NCBI GenBank assembly: GCA_050181295.1
Contig: JBFXDI010000033.1
Coordinates: forward strand, 1 to 33,330
Length of the DNA stretch: 33,330 nucleotides
Origin: JBFXDI01 sp050181295
GTDB taxonomy: Bacteria > Pseudomonadota > Alphaproteobacteria > Rhizobiales > Aestuariivirgaceae
Reading direction: 5' to 3'
Shown here: in pieces, positions 15,218 through 22,264 of the stretch
Numbering within the stretch: position 1 is the first letter of the stretch
Layout: each line of letters begins with the position of its first letter
Notes under the pieces: generated by a model
Told to the model about the DNA's origin: nothing
What the model saw: the letters and a program-made list of their open reading frames with translations, nothing else
The model's database searches: none
Translations under genes and position numbers: made by a program

Positions 15218-16384
15218 CTACTTCCTATCCGCGCGGTAGCGCTTGACGAAGTCCTCGTTGAGCTCGATGCCGAGGCCGGGCGCGTCGGGAAGCTCCATGA
15301 AGCCGTCCTTGAGCTCGGGCTCCGGCGTCACGAGCTCGCGCCGCATGGGACTGTCGAAGACGTGCGGGGAGATGTACTCGAACACCGGCGCCGCGGGGCA
15401 GGCCGCCTGGAAATGCCGGCCAGCGGCCGAGGTGATGCCCGTCTTCCAGCCGTGCGGCACGACCTCGGCGCCCGCCATCTCGCACATCTCGGCGATGCGG
15501 CGGATCTCGGTGAGCCCGCCGCCGCGGCAGATGTTGGGCTGCACGATGTCGACGCGGCCGCGTGTCAGCCATTCGCGAACCTCCCAGCGCGTGGCGCCGG
15601 CTTCCGCGCCGCCGATGCGGATGGAGCTCATTTCGGCGAGCTTGGCATGGCCGTCGAGATCGTCATGCTGGAGCGTCGCCTCGGCGAAGAAGATGTCGCA
15701 GTCGGCGATGCGCTCGATCACCCAGAGGGCGTCGCGCCAGTTGCGCCAGCGATAGCCGAAGTCGACCGCCATCAGCGGGCCGTCGCCCAGCATCTTCCGT
15801 CCCTCGTGGATGAGCTTCACGAGCTCGGCGTCGCTGACGAGGTCGTAGAACAGCACCTCCATCTTCATGGCCCGGAAGCCGATCTTCAGCGCCTGGTCGA
15901 ACTGGCGGCCGATCTCGCGCATGAGGTCGGGGACGGGGCGGCCCTGCGCCATGCCGGGAAAGATGGTGCAGTAGGGCCTGAGCTTCTCGCGCCGCGCCCC
16001 GCCCATGAGCTTGTAGGCGGGAAGGTCGAGCGCCTTGCCGGCGAGATCATGCAGCGCCACGTCGACGGCCGAGAGGGCGTGGATGCCGAGGCCGCGGCGG
16101 CCGGGCCAGAAGGTGCCCTCGTAAAGCTTCTGCCAGAGGCCCGCGACCTCGACCGGATCCTCGCCCTTGAGAATCTCGGAGGCATTCTGGCTCCAAAGAT
16201 GCGCGGTCGGCGCTTCCAGGAACTCCTTGACGGCGAAAGGGGGCGCGTCCGCCTCGCCGATGCCGTAGCGTCCGTCCTCGTCCCAGATGCGCACCACGAC
16301 CGTGTCGGTCGTGCCGTCGAGATCGCCCGGCGCCGAAACCGCGGAGATGACGGGAATGACCTCAACCTTCGCAATTCTTCTCAC
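15218..16384 (-). CDS. Mandelate racemase/muconate lactonizing enzyme family protein (enolase superfamily) 2
   Basis: A 388-residue enolase-superfamily enzyme read from GTG at 16382-16384, with GGGAGAG upstream. The capping domain is followed by LSAVDVALHDLAGKALDLPAYKLMGG. The second strand reads Lys174-Met-Glu176 (RAMKMEV) instead of KxK. Metal ligands are Asp208 (VDFGY), Glu235 (FAEATL) and Glu261 (GGAEAG). His311 is present (VPHGWKTG), but its usual partner Asp is Asn284 (VQPNICRGGGLT). Last gene of a leftward operon, 13 bases after the SDR. It converges with enolase-family gene 1, with 10 bases between them. The reaction is unknown: a proton-abstraction step on a carboxylate is expected, but the base set is unusual. 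Confidence 0.88.
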   Translation of the reverse strand: MRRIAKVEVIPVISAVSAPGDLDGTTDTVVVRIWDEDGRYGIGEADAPPFAVKEFLEAPTAHLWSQNASEILKGEDPVEVAGLWQKLYEGTFWPGRRGLGIHALSAVDVALHDLAGKALDLPAYKLMGGARREKLRPYCTIFPGMAQGRPVPDLMREIGRQFDQALKIGFRAMKMEVLFYDLVSDAELVKLIHEGRKMLGDGPLMAVDFGYRWRNWRDALWVIERIADCDIFFAEATLQHDDLDGHAKLAEMSSIRIGGAEAGATRWEVREWLTRGRVDIVQPNICRGGGLTEIRRIAEMCEMAGAEVVPHGWKTGITSAAGRHFQAACPAAPVFEYISPHVFDSPMRRELVTPEPELKDGFMELPDAPGLGIELNEDFVKRYRADRK

Positions 16385-16397
16385 GCGCGTTCTCTCC

Positions 16398-17162
16398 CTA
16401 TCTCGTTGAATATCCGCCGTCGATCGCCAACGCCTGCCCCGTCACGAAGGCGGAGAGGTCGGAAGCGAGGTAGACGGCCATCTCGCCGATCTCCTCGAGC
16501 CTCGCCGGGCGCGGTATGGGGTGCATGCGCCGCTTGGCCTCGAGCACCGCTTCCGGATCGGGCTCGAGCTTCACCACCTCGTATGCGAGCGGTGTCTCGA
16601 CAAAGCCCGGGCAGATGCAGTTGGCGCGCACATCCTTCTCCGCGAGGTCGAGCGCTATCGACTTCACCATGCCGATGACGCCGTGCTTGGCGCCGCAATA
16701 ACCGACACGCTCCTTGGCGCCGACCAGGCCATACATGGAGGAGATGACGATGATCGAGCCGGCGCCCGCTTCGATCAGGTGGCGGGCGCCGTAGCGGATG
16801 GCCAGAAAGACCGGCATCAGCGAGTTGTCCACGATGCGCCGGAACTCCTCGGGCGGCGTATCGAGGATTGGCGTCCGGCCGCCCGCGCCCGCGCTTACGA
16901 CGATCGTGTCGAGACCGCCCATGACGGCCACCGCCTCCGCGGTGACGCGCTCGACGTCGGCCGGAATCGAGGCATCGCCGGCGGCATAGTTGGCGCGGCC
17001 TGGCACGGCGAGGCTCGCGACCGCTCCCTTGAGCACGCTCTCGCGACGGCCCGAGAGGAAGACTTTCGCTCCTTCGGCCAGCATGGACTGCGCGATGGCC
17101 AACCCGATCCCGGTCCCGCCGCCGTAGACGAGCGCCCGCTTGCCGCTGAGCCGCTGTGCCAT
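16398..17162 (-). CDS. Short-chain dehydrogenase/reductase (SDR)
   Basis: A 254-residue classical SDR. The cofactor motif is GGGTGIG (residues about 15-21), with SGRRES after the second strand suggesting NADP(H) or NAD(H) choice by Arg. The catalytic triad is Ser in VISSMYG, Tyr155 and Lys159 in YCGAKHG. It has CPGFVETP, and the C-terminal FVTGQALAIDGGYSTR is typical. Interconverts a secondary alcohol and a ketone. It sits between two enolase-superfamily genes, 5 bases after one and 13 before the other, so oxidation or reduction of a hydroxy or keto acid in the same route is likely. The substrate cannot be named. Confidence 0.93.
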   Translation of the reverse strand: MAQRLSGKRALVYGGGTGIGLAIAQSMLAEGAKVFLSGRRESVLKGAVASLAVPGRANYAAGDASIPADVERVTAEAVAVMGGLDTIVVSAGAGGRTPILDTPPEEFRRIVDNSLMPVFLAIRYGARHLIEAGAGSIIVISSMYGLVGAKERVGYCGAKHGVIGMVKSIALDLAEKDVRANCICPGFVETPLAYEVVKLEPDPEAVLEAKRRMHPIPRPARLEEIGEMAVYLASDLSAFVTGQALAIDGGYSTR

Positions 17163-17167
17163 GCTTT

Positions 17168-18298
17168 TTATCTCACCCGGAACTCTTCCACCGTCTTCGG
17201 ATCGAGGTTGACGCCGAGGCCGGGCGCCGTCGGCACGGCAATCCTGCCGTCCGGACCGATGGGGAACGTCTCCTTCGTCAGCTTCCAGCGGAGGGGCGAA
17301 ACGCTTGTCGAATATTCCGCCGGTTCGTCAGCCCAGTGCTGCGACAGGAAGGCGAGGTTCGCCGCGATGGTGATGTTCGACTTGTAGCCGTGCGTCACCA
17401 CGCGCTTGCCCTTGGATTTGGCGAAGGCCGAGAGCCGCATGAGTTCGGTGAGGCCGCCCACCATCGTGACGTCGGGCTGTGCGATGTCGATCCTGCCCGC
17501 CTCGAACATCTCGGCATATTCGAACCGGGTGGTGAGGCCGAGGTCCCCGCCGCCGATCGGCACGCCGAACCCCTGGAAACGCGCGTGCCCCTCGAGATCC
17601 TCGAGCGGCAGCGGCGCTTCGACCCAGAAGAAGTCGTTCTCCTTGAAGATCGGCATGAGCGGCAGGCCTTCCTCCGCCTTGCTCCAAGCGGTGGCGGCGT
17701 CGATCATCAGCCGGATATCCTTGCCCACATGCTCGCGCGCCGTCCGGATGAGCTTCGCGCAGAGGTCGATGTCGTCGCGCCAGAAGGGGTCGGCGACGAT
17801 CTTGATGGCCTTGAGGCCGAGCTTCAGCCCACGGTCGATGTTCTTCCTCACATCGTCCGGCGTGTCGCCCAGGGGGTAGACGGTTCCATAGGCGAGCAGC
17901 CGGTCGCGCTGCGGCTTGCCGAGAAGCTCGGACACGGGCTTGCCTTCGACCTTGCCCTTGATGTCCCAGAGCGCGATGTCGACCGCGCTGATCGCATGGA
18001 TCACGGCGCCGCGGCGCCCGTAGTAGTTGGTGAGCGAATACATCCGGTCCCACAGGGCCTCGATGTCGGAGGGGTCCTGACCGACGACCGCCTCCTTGAG
18101 ACCCATGGCATGGCTGTGCGAGCGGGGCGCGTCCACGATGGCACGGATAACGGAAGGCACGCTGTCGACTTCCGCCAGGCCCTGAACTCCCGAGTCCGTG
18201 TGGACGATCACCACGCAGTTGTCGTATGAGCCGTCGAAGTTGTGGCCCGTCCAGCCTGGCACCCGGAGTTCGATGACCTCGATATCCGTGATCTTCAT
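17168..18298 (-). CDS. Mandelate racemase/muconate lactonizing enzyme family protein (enolase superfamily) 3
   Basis: A 376-residue enolase-superfamily protein from the ATG at 18298, with GAAGGGAG upstream. N-terminal MKITDIEVIELRVPGW capping domain, then ISAVDIALWDIKGKVEGKPV. Second strand: Lys166-Ile-Val168, so the second Lys of the KxK motif is absent. Metal ligands are Asp200 (MIDAATAW), Glu227 (WVEAPL) and Asp252 (GGGDLG). The Asp276 (QPDVTMVGG) / His303 (VTHGYKSN) dyad is intact. That leaves one Lys and the His-Asp dyad as acid/base candidates, as in some acid-sugar dehydratases. First gene of the leftward operon with SDR and enolase-family gene 2; divergent from an IclR regulator across a long inverted repeat. 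A longer N-terminal extension is open but cuts through the operator and looks non-coding. Confidence 0.9.
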   Translation of the reverse strand: MKITDIEVIELRVPGWTGHNFDGSYDNCVVIVHTDSGVQGLAEVDSVPSVIRAIVDAPRSHSHAMGLKEAVVGQDPSDIEALWDRMYSLTNYYGRRGAVIHAISAVDIALWDIKGKVEGKPVSELLGKPQRDRLLAYGTVYPLGDTPDDVRKNIDRGLKLGLKAIKIVADPFWRDDIDLCAKLIRTAREHVGKDIRLMIDAATAWSKAEEGLPLMPIFKENDFFWVEAPLPLEDLEGHARFQGFGVPIGGGDLGLTTRFEYAEMFEAGRIDIAQPDVTMVGGLTELMRLSAFAKSKGKRVVTHGYKSNITIAANLAFLSQHWADEPAEYSTSVSPLRWKLTKETFPIGPDGRIAVPTAPGLGVNLDPKTVEEFRVR

Positions 18299-18334
18299 GC
18301 TCTTGCGTCTCCCTTCAAACGGTGGGCAAACTAG

Positions 18335-18382
18335 CAGTTCAAAATTCCGGACAACAGTGCAGAATACCGGAATTACGAACTG
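18335..18382. promoter_or_regulatory. Long inverted repeat in the IclR/enolase-family divergent promoter
   Basis: Two 16-base arms, CAGTTCAAAATTCCGG and CCGGAATTACGAACTG, are inverted copies matching at 14 of 16 positions, separated by 16 bases. The repeat fills most of the gap between the leftward operon start (18298) and the IclR start (18396). This is the expected place for an IclR operator acting on both. Part of it recurs at 20388-20410. Confidence 0.7.
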
Positions 18383-18395
18383 AAACGGGCGGGAC

Positions 18396-19190
18396 ATGCG
18401 CAAGCTGAAGGTGGCGGCGGAAGCCGGAATGGAGGATGCGGGAGGCTCGCGCAGCGTGAAGCGCGCGCTCGACATCTTCGGCCTGCTGCTGGAGCGGGGC
18501 GAGCCCGTGCCGGTGGCAGCGCTCGTGAGCGAGCTCGCCATCCCGAAGTCAACGGCCTACGAGCTCGTGCGCACTCTCGTCGGGTCCGGCTACCTCGAGA
18601 CGGCGACGAAAGGGCAGGGGGTGGGTCTCGGTCGCAAGCTCTTCGAGCTTGGCATGGCCTACCGTGCCCAGGTGGATCTCCTGAAGGATGGAAGCCATGT
18701 CGCGGAGGAGCTTCGCGATCTGACCGGTGAGACCGTCCAGCTCTCCGTGCTCGAGAACGACCTGATGCTGGTACTGCTGAAGGAGGAGGGCAATCTCCCC
18801 ATCCGGATCATCAGCCGCGTCGGCTCGCGCGTGCCGGTGAACTGGGCGGCGGCCGGCAGACTTCTCGTCTCCGACCTGGAGGACGATCCCTTGCGCGATC
18901 TCCTGAAGCGGACCGTGAGGCAGTCGCCGACGGGCAAGGCCATCACCGAGGTCGAGAAGCTCATCGCGCAGGTCCGGCGGTTTCGCCGGCAAGGCTACGC
19001 GAGCGAGCTCAACGAGGCGAACGAGCATGCGGGCTGTGTCGCCGCGCCGGTGATTGATTCACGCGGACGCTGCGTTGCGGCGCTGAGCGTCGTGGCGCCG
19101 GAACAGCGGCTGGCGAAACCCGGCCGCGATGCCTTGGTCGAGGCCGTAGTCGGTGCCGCGGCCCGGCTCTCGCGACGGCTGGGCGGCTGA
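18396..19190 (+). CDS. IclR family transcriptional regulator (second)
   Basis: A 264-residue IclR protein. Winged helix: RSVKRALDIFGLLLERGEPV, VSELAIPKSTAYELVRTLVGSGYLE (about residues 18-70). Effector domain: HVAEELRDLTGETVQLSVLEND, IISRVGSRVPVNWAAAGRLLVSDL, and the C-terminal GCVAAPVIDSRGRCVAALSVV. ATG 18396 has GGCGGG upstream; an in-frame ATG at 18429 is a possible shorter start closer to the conserved domain. It is divergent from the enolase/SDR operon and lies beside the leaderless binding-protein gene with one base between the two stops. The shared DNA motif at 18352-18374 and 20388-20410 suggests that it also governs the Dpp-type transporter operon. Confidence 0.93.
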   Translation: MRKLKVAAEAGMEDAGGSRSVKRALDIFGLLLERGEPVPVAALVSELAIPKSTAYELVRTLVGSGYLETATKGQGVGLGRKLFELGMAYRAQVDLLKDGSHVAEELRDLTGETVQLSVLENDLMLVLLKEEGNLPIRIISRVGSRVPVNWAAAGRLLVSDLEDDPLRDLLKRTVRQSPTGKAITEVEKLIAQVRRFRRQGYASELNEANEHAGCVAAPVIDSRGRCVAALSVVAPEQRLAKPGRDALVEAVVGAAARLSRRLGG

Positions 19191-19191
19191 T

Positions 19192-20325
19192 TCAGACTCC
19201 ACGGCCGTGCAAGCCCAGAAGGTCGTCGAGCAGCTCTCCTTCGTCCACTTCACCTCTGAGATGCGCCTCGATCAGATCGCCCGCTTCTTCCTGGAAGGTT
19301 AGATATCCCTTGTATCGTGGACGGACCCAGGAGCCGTCCTGGGTTGCCCGCGTATCGCGGTAGCAGTTGCCGAAGCGCGTGTTCACGGCTTTGTCATCCC
19401 AGGCCTCCACGCGCGCGGGCTGTCCATGATGGTGCGCGAAGGCAAGTTGCGTCGGGGCTTCGGCGAGGAAGCGTGCATAGGCGAAGGCCGCTTCCGGTGT
19501 GCGGCAGGCGGCCGAGACGGCGAGCCCCGTGCCCCCGATCGTCGCCCCCTTGAAGCCGTTCGGCCCGGGGAACTCGTGAAACCGCAGGGGGCGTCGCTGG
19601 TCGGCTTCGGCATAGGTGGCATAGCAGTAGACTGCGGGACAGAAAACGAGATCGTCGCGCCCCACCATCTGGTCGTGAAGCGCGATGCTGTTCCAGTCGA
19701 GCGCCTCTGCGGGACAGAGCGCGAGAAGATCCTTGATCAGCGACAGCGCCGTGCGGGCGTCGTCCCTTTCGAAAAGTGGCATGTCGGGCTCAACCGCGCA
19801 GGGTGTCCCGAGGTTGGCCATGAGCGAGAAGAAGGTCATGAGGCTGTGAACGCCCTTGAGCCCGATCGCCAGCGACAGGCCCTTCCGTCGCGCCGCATGG
19901 CCGAGCGCAAGCGTCTCCGCCCAGGTTCCGGGAACCGAACCCATTGCCTTGAGGAGATCGGGCCGCGAGACGGCGACCTGCGTTGCCGCATCGATCGGCA
20001 GCGCCCATAGGCTGTCGCCGTAGCGATAGGTCTCCAGCGACGGCCCAACGAAGGCTTGCGCGGTCTCGGGCGGCGCGATCTCGTCGAGCGGCAGAAGATA
20101 TCTCCCCTCTGCGATGTCGCCTGCGAAGGGGTGGTCGAGCACGATGAGGTCGTAGCGGTCGGCGAGCTCCCGGACCGGAGTGAACTCGAACCCCGAGAGC
20201 GGTCGCGCCTCCCACGATACGTCGATGTCGGGATGCGCTTGCCGGAAGGCGCTCAGTGTGCCGATCAATGGCTCCACCGCGCGCCTGTGGTCCCAGGTCA
20301 TGCCCTTCAATCGAATCTGCGCCAC
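19192..20325 (-). CDS. Solute-binding-protein-like protein without export signal (predicted cytoplasmic)
   Basis: A 377-residue protein of family-1 (sugar-type) extracellular solute-binding fold. The first strand IRLKGMTWDHRRAVEPL begins almost at the start codon; then come DLIVLDHPFAGDIAEGRYLLPLDE, SLWALPIDAATQVAVSRPDLL, VPGTWAETLALG, and GGTGLAVSAACRTPEAAFAYARFL. There is no signal peptide, lipobox or membrane segment. The start is GTG 20323-20325 behind AAAGGCGAGGG. In the same frame a TAG at 20353-20355 lies ten codons upstream, and the codons between are polar, so no hidden leader exists. No matching permease or ATPase is adjacent. I recall similar leaderless homologues encoded near CoA-transferase genes; a cytoplasmic sensing, carrier or enzymatic role is possible, but none is established here. 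Confidence 0.8.
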   Translation of the reverse strand: MAQIRLKGMTWDHRRAVEPLIGTLSAFRQAHPDIDVSWEARPLSGFEFTPVRELADRYDLIVLDHPFAGDIAEGRYLLPLDEIAPPETAQAFVGPSLETYRYGDSLWALPIDAATQVAVSRPDLLKAMGSVPGTWAETLALGHAARRKGLSLAIGLKGVHSLMTFFSLMANLGTPCAVEPDMPLFERDDARTALSLIKDLLALCPAEALDWNSIALHDQMVGRDDLVFCPAVYCYATYAEADQRRPLRFHEFPGPNGFKGATIGGTGLAVSAACRTPEAAFAYARFLAEAPTQLAFAHHHGQPARVEAWDDKAVNTRFGNCYRDTRATQDGSWVRPRYKGYLTFQEEAGDLIEAHLRGEVDEGELLDDLLGLHGRGV

Positions 20326-20363
20326 GCCCTCGCCTTTCTTGACTCGCGAAAGCTAGCACAGCT

Positions 20364-20381
20364 ACTCTCGAATTCTAGAGT
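20364..20381. promoter_or_regulatory. 18-base palindrome in the divergent promoter
   Basis: ACTCTCGAATTCTAGAGT reads almost the same on both strands (one mismatched pair). It lies between the leaderless binding-protein gene (start 20325) and the Dpp-type SBP gene (start 20495), next to the IclR-like motif at 20388. A regulator site is likely; which protein binds is unknown. Confidence 0.5.
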
Positions 20382-20387
20382 GCTGAA

Positions 20388-20410
20388 CTACAGTCCAGTA
20401 TTTCGGAATC
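20388..20410 (+). promoter_or_regulatory. Partial copy of the IclR operator motif upstream of the Dpp-type operon
   Basis: Aligned without gaps to 18352-18374, this stretch agrees at 17 of 23 positions; shared blocks are ACAGT, CAG and CGGAAT in the same spacing. The position, 85 to 107 bases before the SBP start codon, suits a regulator site. It implies that the IclR at 18396 or a relative acts at both promoters. Confidence 0.5.
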
Positions 20411-20494
20411 GGGAGGTTCCGTGGAAGGCGCCTCGTGGGGCAGGTGGTGGCCCTTGGCGTCCTGACAACGCACACCACGCTCAGGGAGAGTAGC

Positions 20495-22015
20495 ATGAAA
20501 TCCTCGACATGGCTGCCAGCCGTTGTCGCCGCGGCGCTCATGACGGGCACGTCCCCGGCGAGCTATGCGGCGGCCGGCGACGAATGCCTGAAGGTCCTCG
20601 GCTATGAGTGGAGCGGTGAGAAGCAGTCAATGGACCCGGCCGACATGGAGTCGGGCGACGACGGCTATCACATCTTCCCCACCTACAATCGTCTTGTGGA
20701 CGTTGACGACAACTTCAAGGTGTTGCCGGAGCTTGCGACCGAATGGTCGTCCTCCGAAGACGGAAAGACCTGGACCTTCAAGCTCCGCGAGGGCGTGAAG
20801 TTCCATAGCGGCAAGGACTTCACGGCCGCCGACGTGGTCTACACCTTCAAGCGCCTGATGGATGAGAAGACAGGCTCCGGCGCGCGCGCCGTCATGGCCT
20901 TTGTCGATCCGGAAGGCATCAAGGCGGTTGACGCCCATACCGTGGCCTTCACGACCAAGGATCCCGTCGCGGAGTTTCCGGTCCTCATCACCAACAAGTT
21001 CACGAACATCGTGCCGGAAGGTGCGGGCGAGGAGCTCAGGCTGAAGGCCGACGGCACTGGTCCCTTCATGCAGGAGCAGTTCACGCCCAACGCGCCGGTG
21101 CGCATCCTGCGCAAGAATCCGAACTACTGGGTCAAGGGCGAGCCCAAGGCCGAGTGCTTGAGGATCACCGTGGCGCAGGAGGCGGTCGCGGCCGTCTCGG
21201 CGATCAAGGCGGGCCAGGTCGACCTCGTGCTGAATGTCGATCCTTCCGTCATCCCTTCGCTCAAGGACGATCCGAACGTCCAGCTCCTGGAGACTGGGGC
21301 CTCCAATTCGATGACCATCTCCATGTGGGTCGACACCAAGCCCTTCGACGACGTGAAGGTGCGCGAGGCGCTGAAGCTCGTGGTCGACCGGCAAGCCATG
21401 GTCGATACGGTGCTGCTGGGCTACGGCGAGACCGGCGCCGACAGCCCCGTCCCGCTCCCGAGCCCTTCTTCTCACACCAAGGAGGCGCCGAAGCAGGACA
21501 TAGAGAAGGCTAAGGCTCTCCTTGCCGAGGCCGGCTACAAGGATGGTCTCAAGTTCGATCTCTACACGGCCGAGGGCGTTCCCGGCATGGTGCGCATGGC
21601 GCAGGTCTACGCCGAAATGGCCAAGGAAGCCGGCATCGAGATCAACGTCGTCGTGACCCCGGCCGATTCCTACTGGGACGACACGTGGCTTAAGAAGCCG
21701 ATCCTGACCTCGGCCTGGTCCATGCGGCCGCCGGGAGAAGGGTTGGCCGTCGCTTACACCCAGACCGCCAAGTGGAAGGAGACCCACTGGGAGCGCCCGG
21801 ACTACGATGCGCTGCTGCTCAAGGCCAATACGACGGTCGACGAGGCCGAGCGCACGAAGCTTTACCAGCAGGCTAGCGAGATGCTCGCCAAGGAAGGCGG
21901 CCTCATCCTGCCGATGTTCGTGCACCAGGTCATTGGCCTCCGGAAGGGCTGCGAGGGCTACGTTCCGCTGGCGCAGAACTTCAACCTCAACTTCGAGCGC
22001 GTGAGCTGCAAGTAA
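20495..22015 (+). CDS. Dipeptide/oligopeptide-type ABC transporter substrate-binding protein
   Basis: A 506-residue family-5 binding protein. Signal peptide MKSSTWLPAVVAAALMTG with cleavage near ASYAAAGD (about residue 27-29). Then the YNRLVDVDDNFKVLPELATEW segment and the family signature WTFKLREGVKFHSGKDFTAADVVYTFKRL, GTGPFMQEQFTPNAPV and VREALKLVVDRQAMVDTVLLGYG. ATG 20495 follows AGGGAGAG. Family-5 proteins bind peptides but also many non-peptides (opines, nickel, glutathione, amino-acid derivatives), so the ligand is open. First gene of an operon with two permeases and a fused ATPase. A strong hairpin follows the gene. Confidence 0.93.
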   Translation: MKSSTWLPAVVAAALMTGTSPASYAAAGDECLKVLGYEWSGEKQSMDPADMESGDDGYHIFPTYNRLVDVDDNFKVLPELATEWSSSEDGKTWTFKLREGVKFHSGKDFTAADVVYTFKRLMDEKTGSGARAVMAFVDPEGIKAVDAHTVAFTTKDPVAEFPVLITNKFTNIVPEGAGEELRLKADGTGPFMQEQFTPNAPVRILRKNPNYWVKGEPKAECLRITVAQEAVAAVSAIKAGQVDLVLNVDPSVIPSLKDDPNVQLLETGASNSMTISMWVDTKPFDDVKVREALKLVVDRQAMVDTVLLGYGETGADSPVPLPSPSSHTKEAPKQDIEKAKALLAEAGYKDGLKFDLYTAEGVPGMVRMAQVYAEMAKEAGIEINVVVTPADSYWDDTWLKKPILTSAWSMRPPGEGLAVAYTQTAKWKETHWERPDYDALLLKANTTVDEAERTKLYQQASEMLAKEGGLILPMFVHQVIGLRKGCEGYVPLAQNFNLNFERVSCK

Positions 22016-22026
22016 GCGACACTCGG

Positions 22027-22060
22027 CGCCCCGGACATCCTTGCGTGGATGTCCGGGGCG
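22027..22060 (+). terminator. Strong hairpin after the Dpp-type SBP gene
   Basis: A perfect 14-bp stem, CGCCCCGGACATCC with GGATGTCCGGGGCG around the loop TTGCGT, lies 11 bases after the SBP stop, followed by TTTCATTGTT. It may terminate partially or stabilise the SBP message while letting some transcription into the permease genes. The remaining gap up to 22264 holds only a weak imperfect hairpin (22205-22225) and no gene I can support. Confidence 0.7.
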
Positions 22061-22264
22061 TTTCATTGTTGACAAGCGGATATGGCGTTCGGCCCTGTGG
22101 CGCGAGAATCTGCGTCGGCGGGGAGGCGTCCGCCACACGCTCGACGCTTTCGGGAATGGAAAACTGATATTCGCTGCTGACACTTCCGCGCGTGTCCGTT
22201 GCCTGTCATCCTTCGCAGGCATGACGGTCGGACGTTTTTCCGCCTCCGGGCGCGTGGCAAGGCG

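Noticed and set aside
14086..18298. Methylaspartate ammonia-lyase as partner for the B12 mutase
   Set aside because: The three enolase-superfamily proteins look like mandelate racemase/MLE members by their barrel motifs, and they are in other operons; nothing specific for methylaspartate ammonia-lyase is seen.
18299..18541. N-terminal extension of enolase-family gene 3 by 81 codons
   Set aside because: It would run through the inverted repeat and into the IclR gene, is Ser/Arg-rich without homology, and the ATG at 18298 has a good ribosome site.
22205..22225. Imperfect hairpin GTCATCC...GG-C-ATGAC resembling a REP-type dispersed repeat
   Set aside because: Only one copy is seen in the window and the stem has a bulge, so a repeat family cannot be supported.
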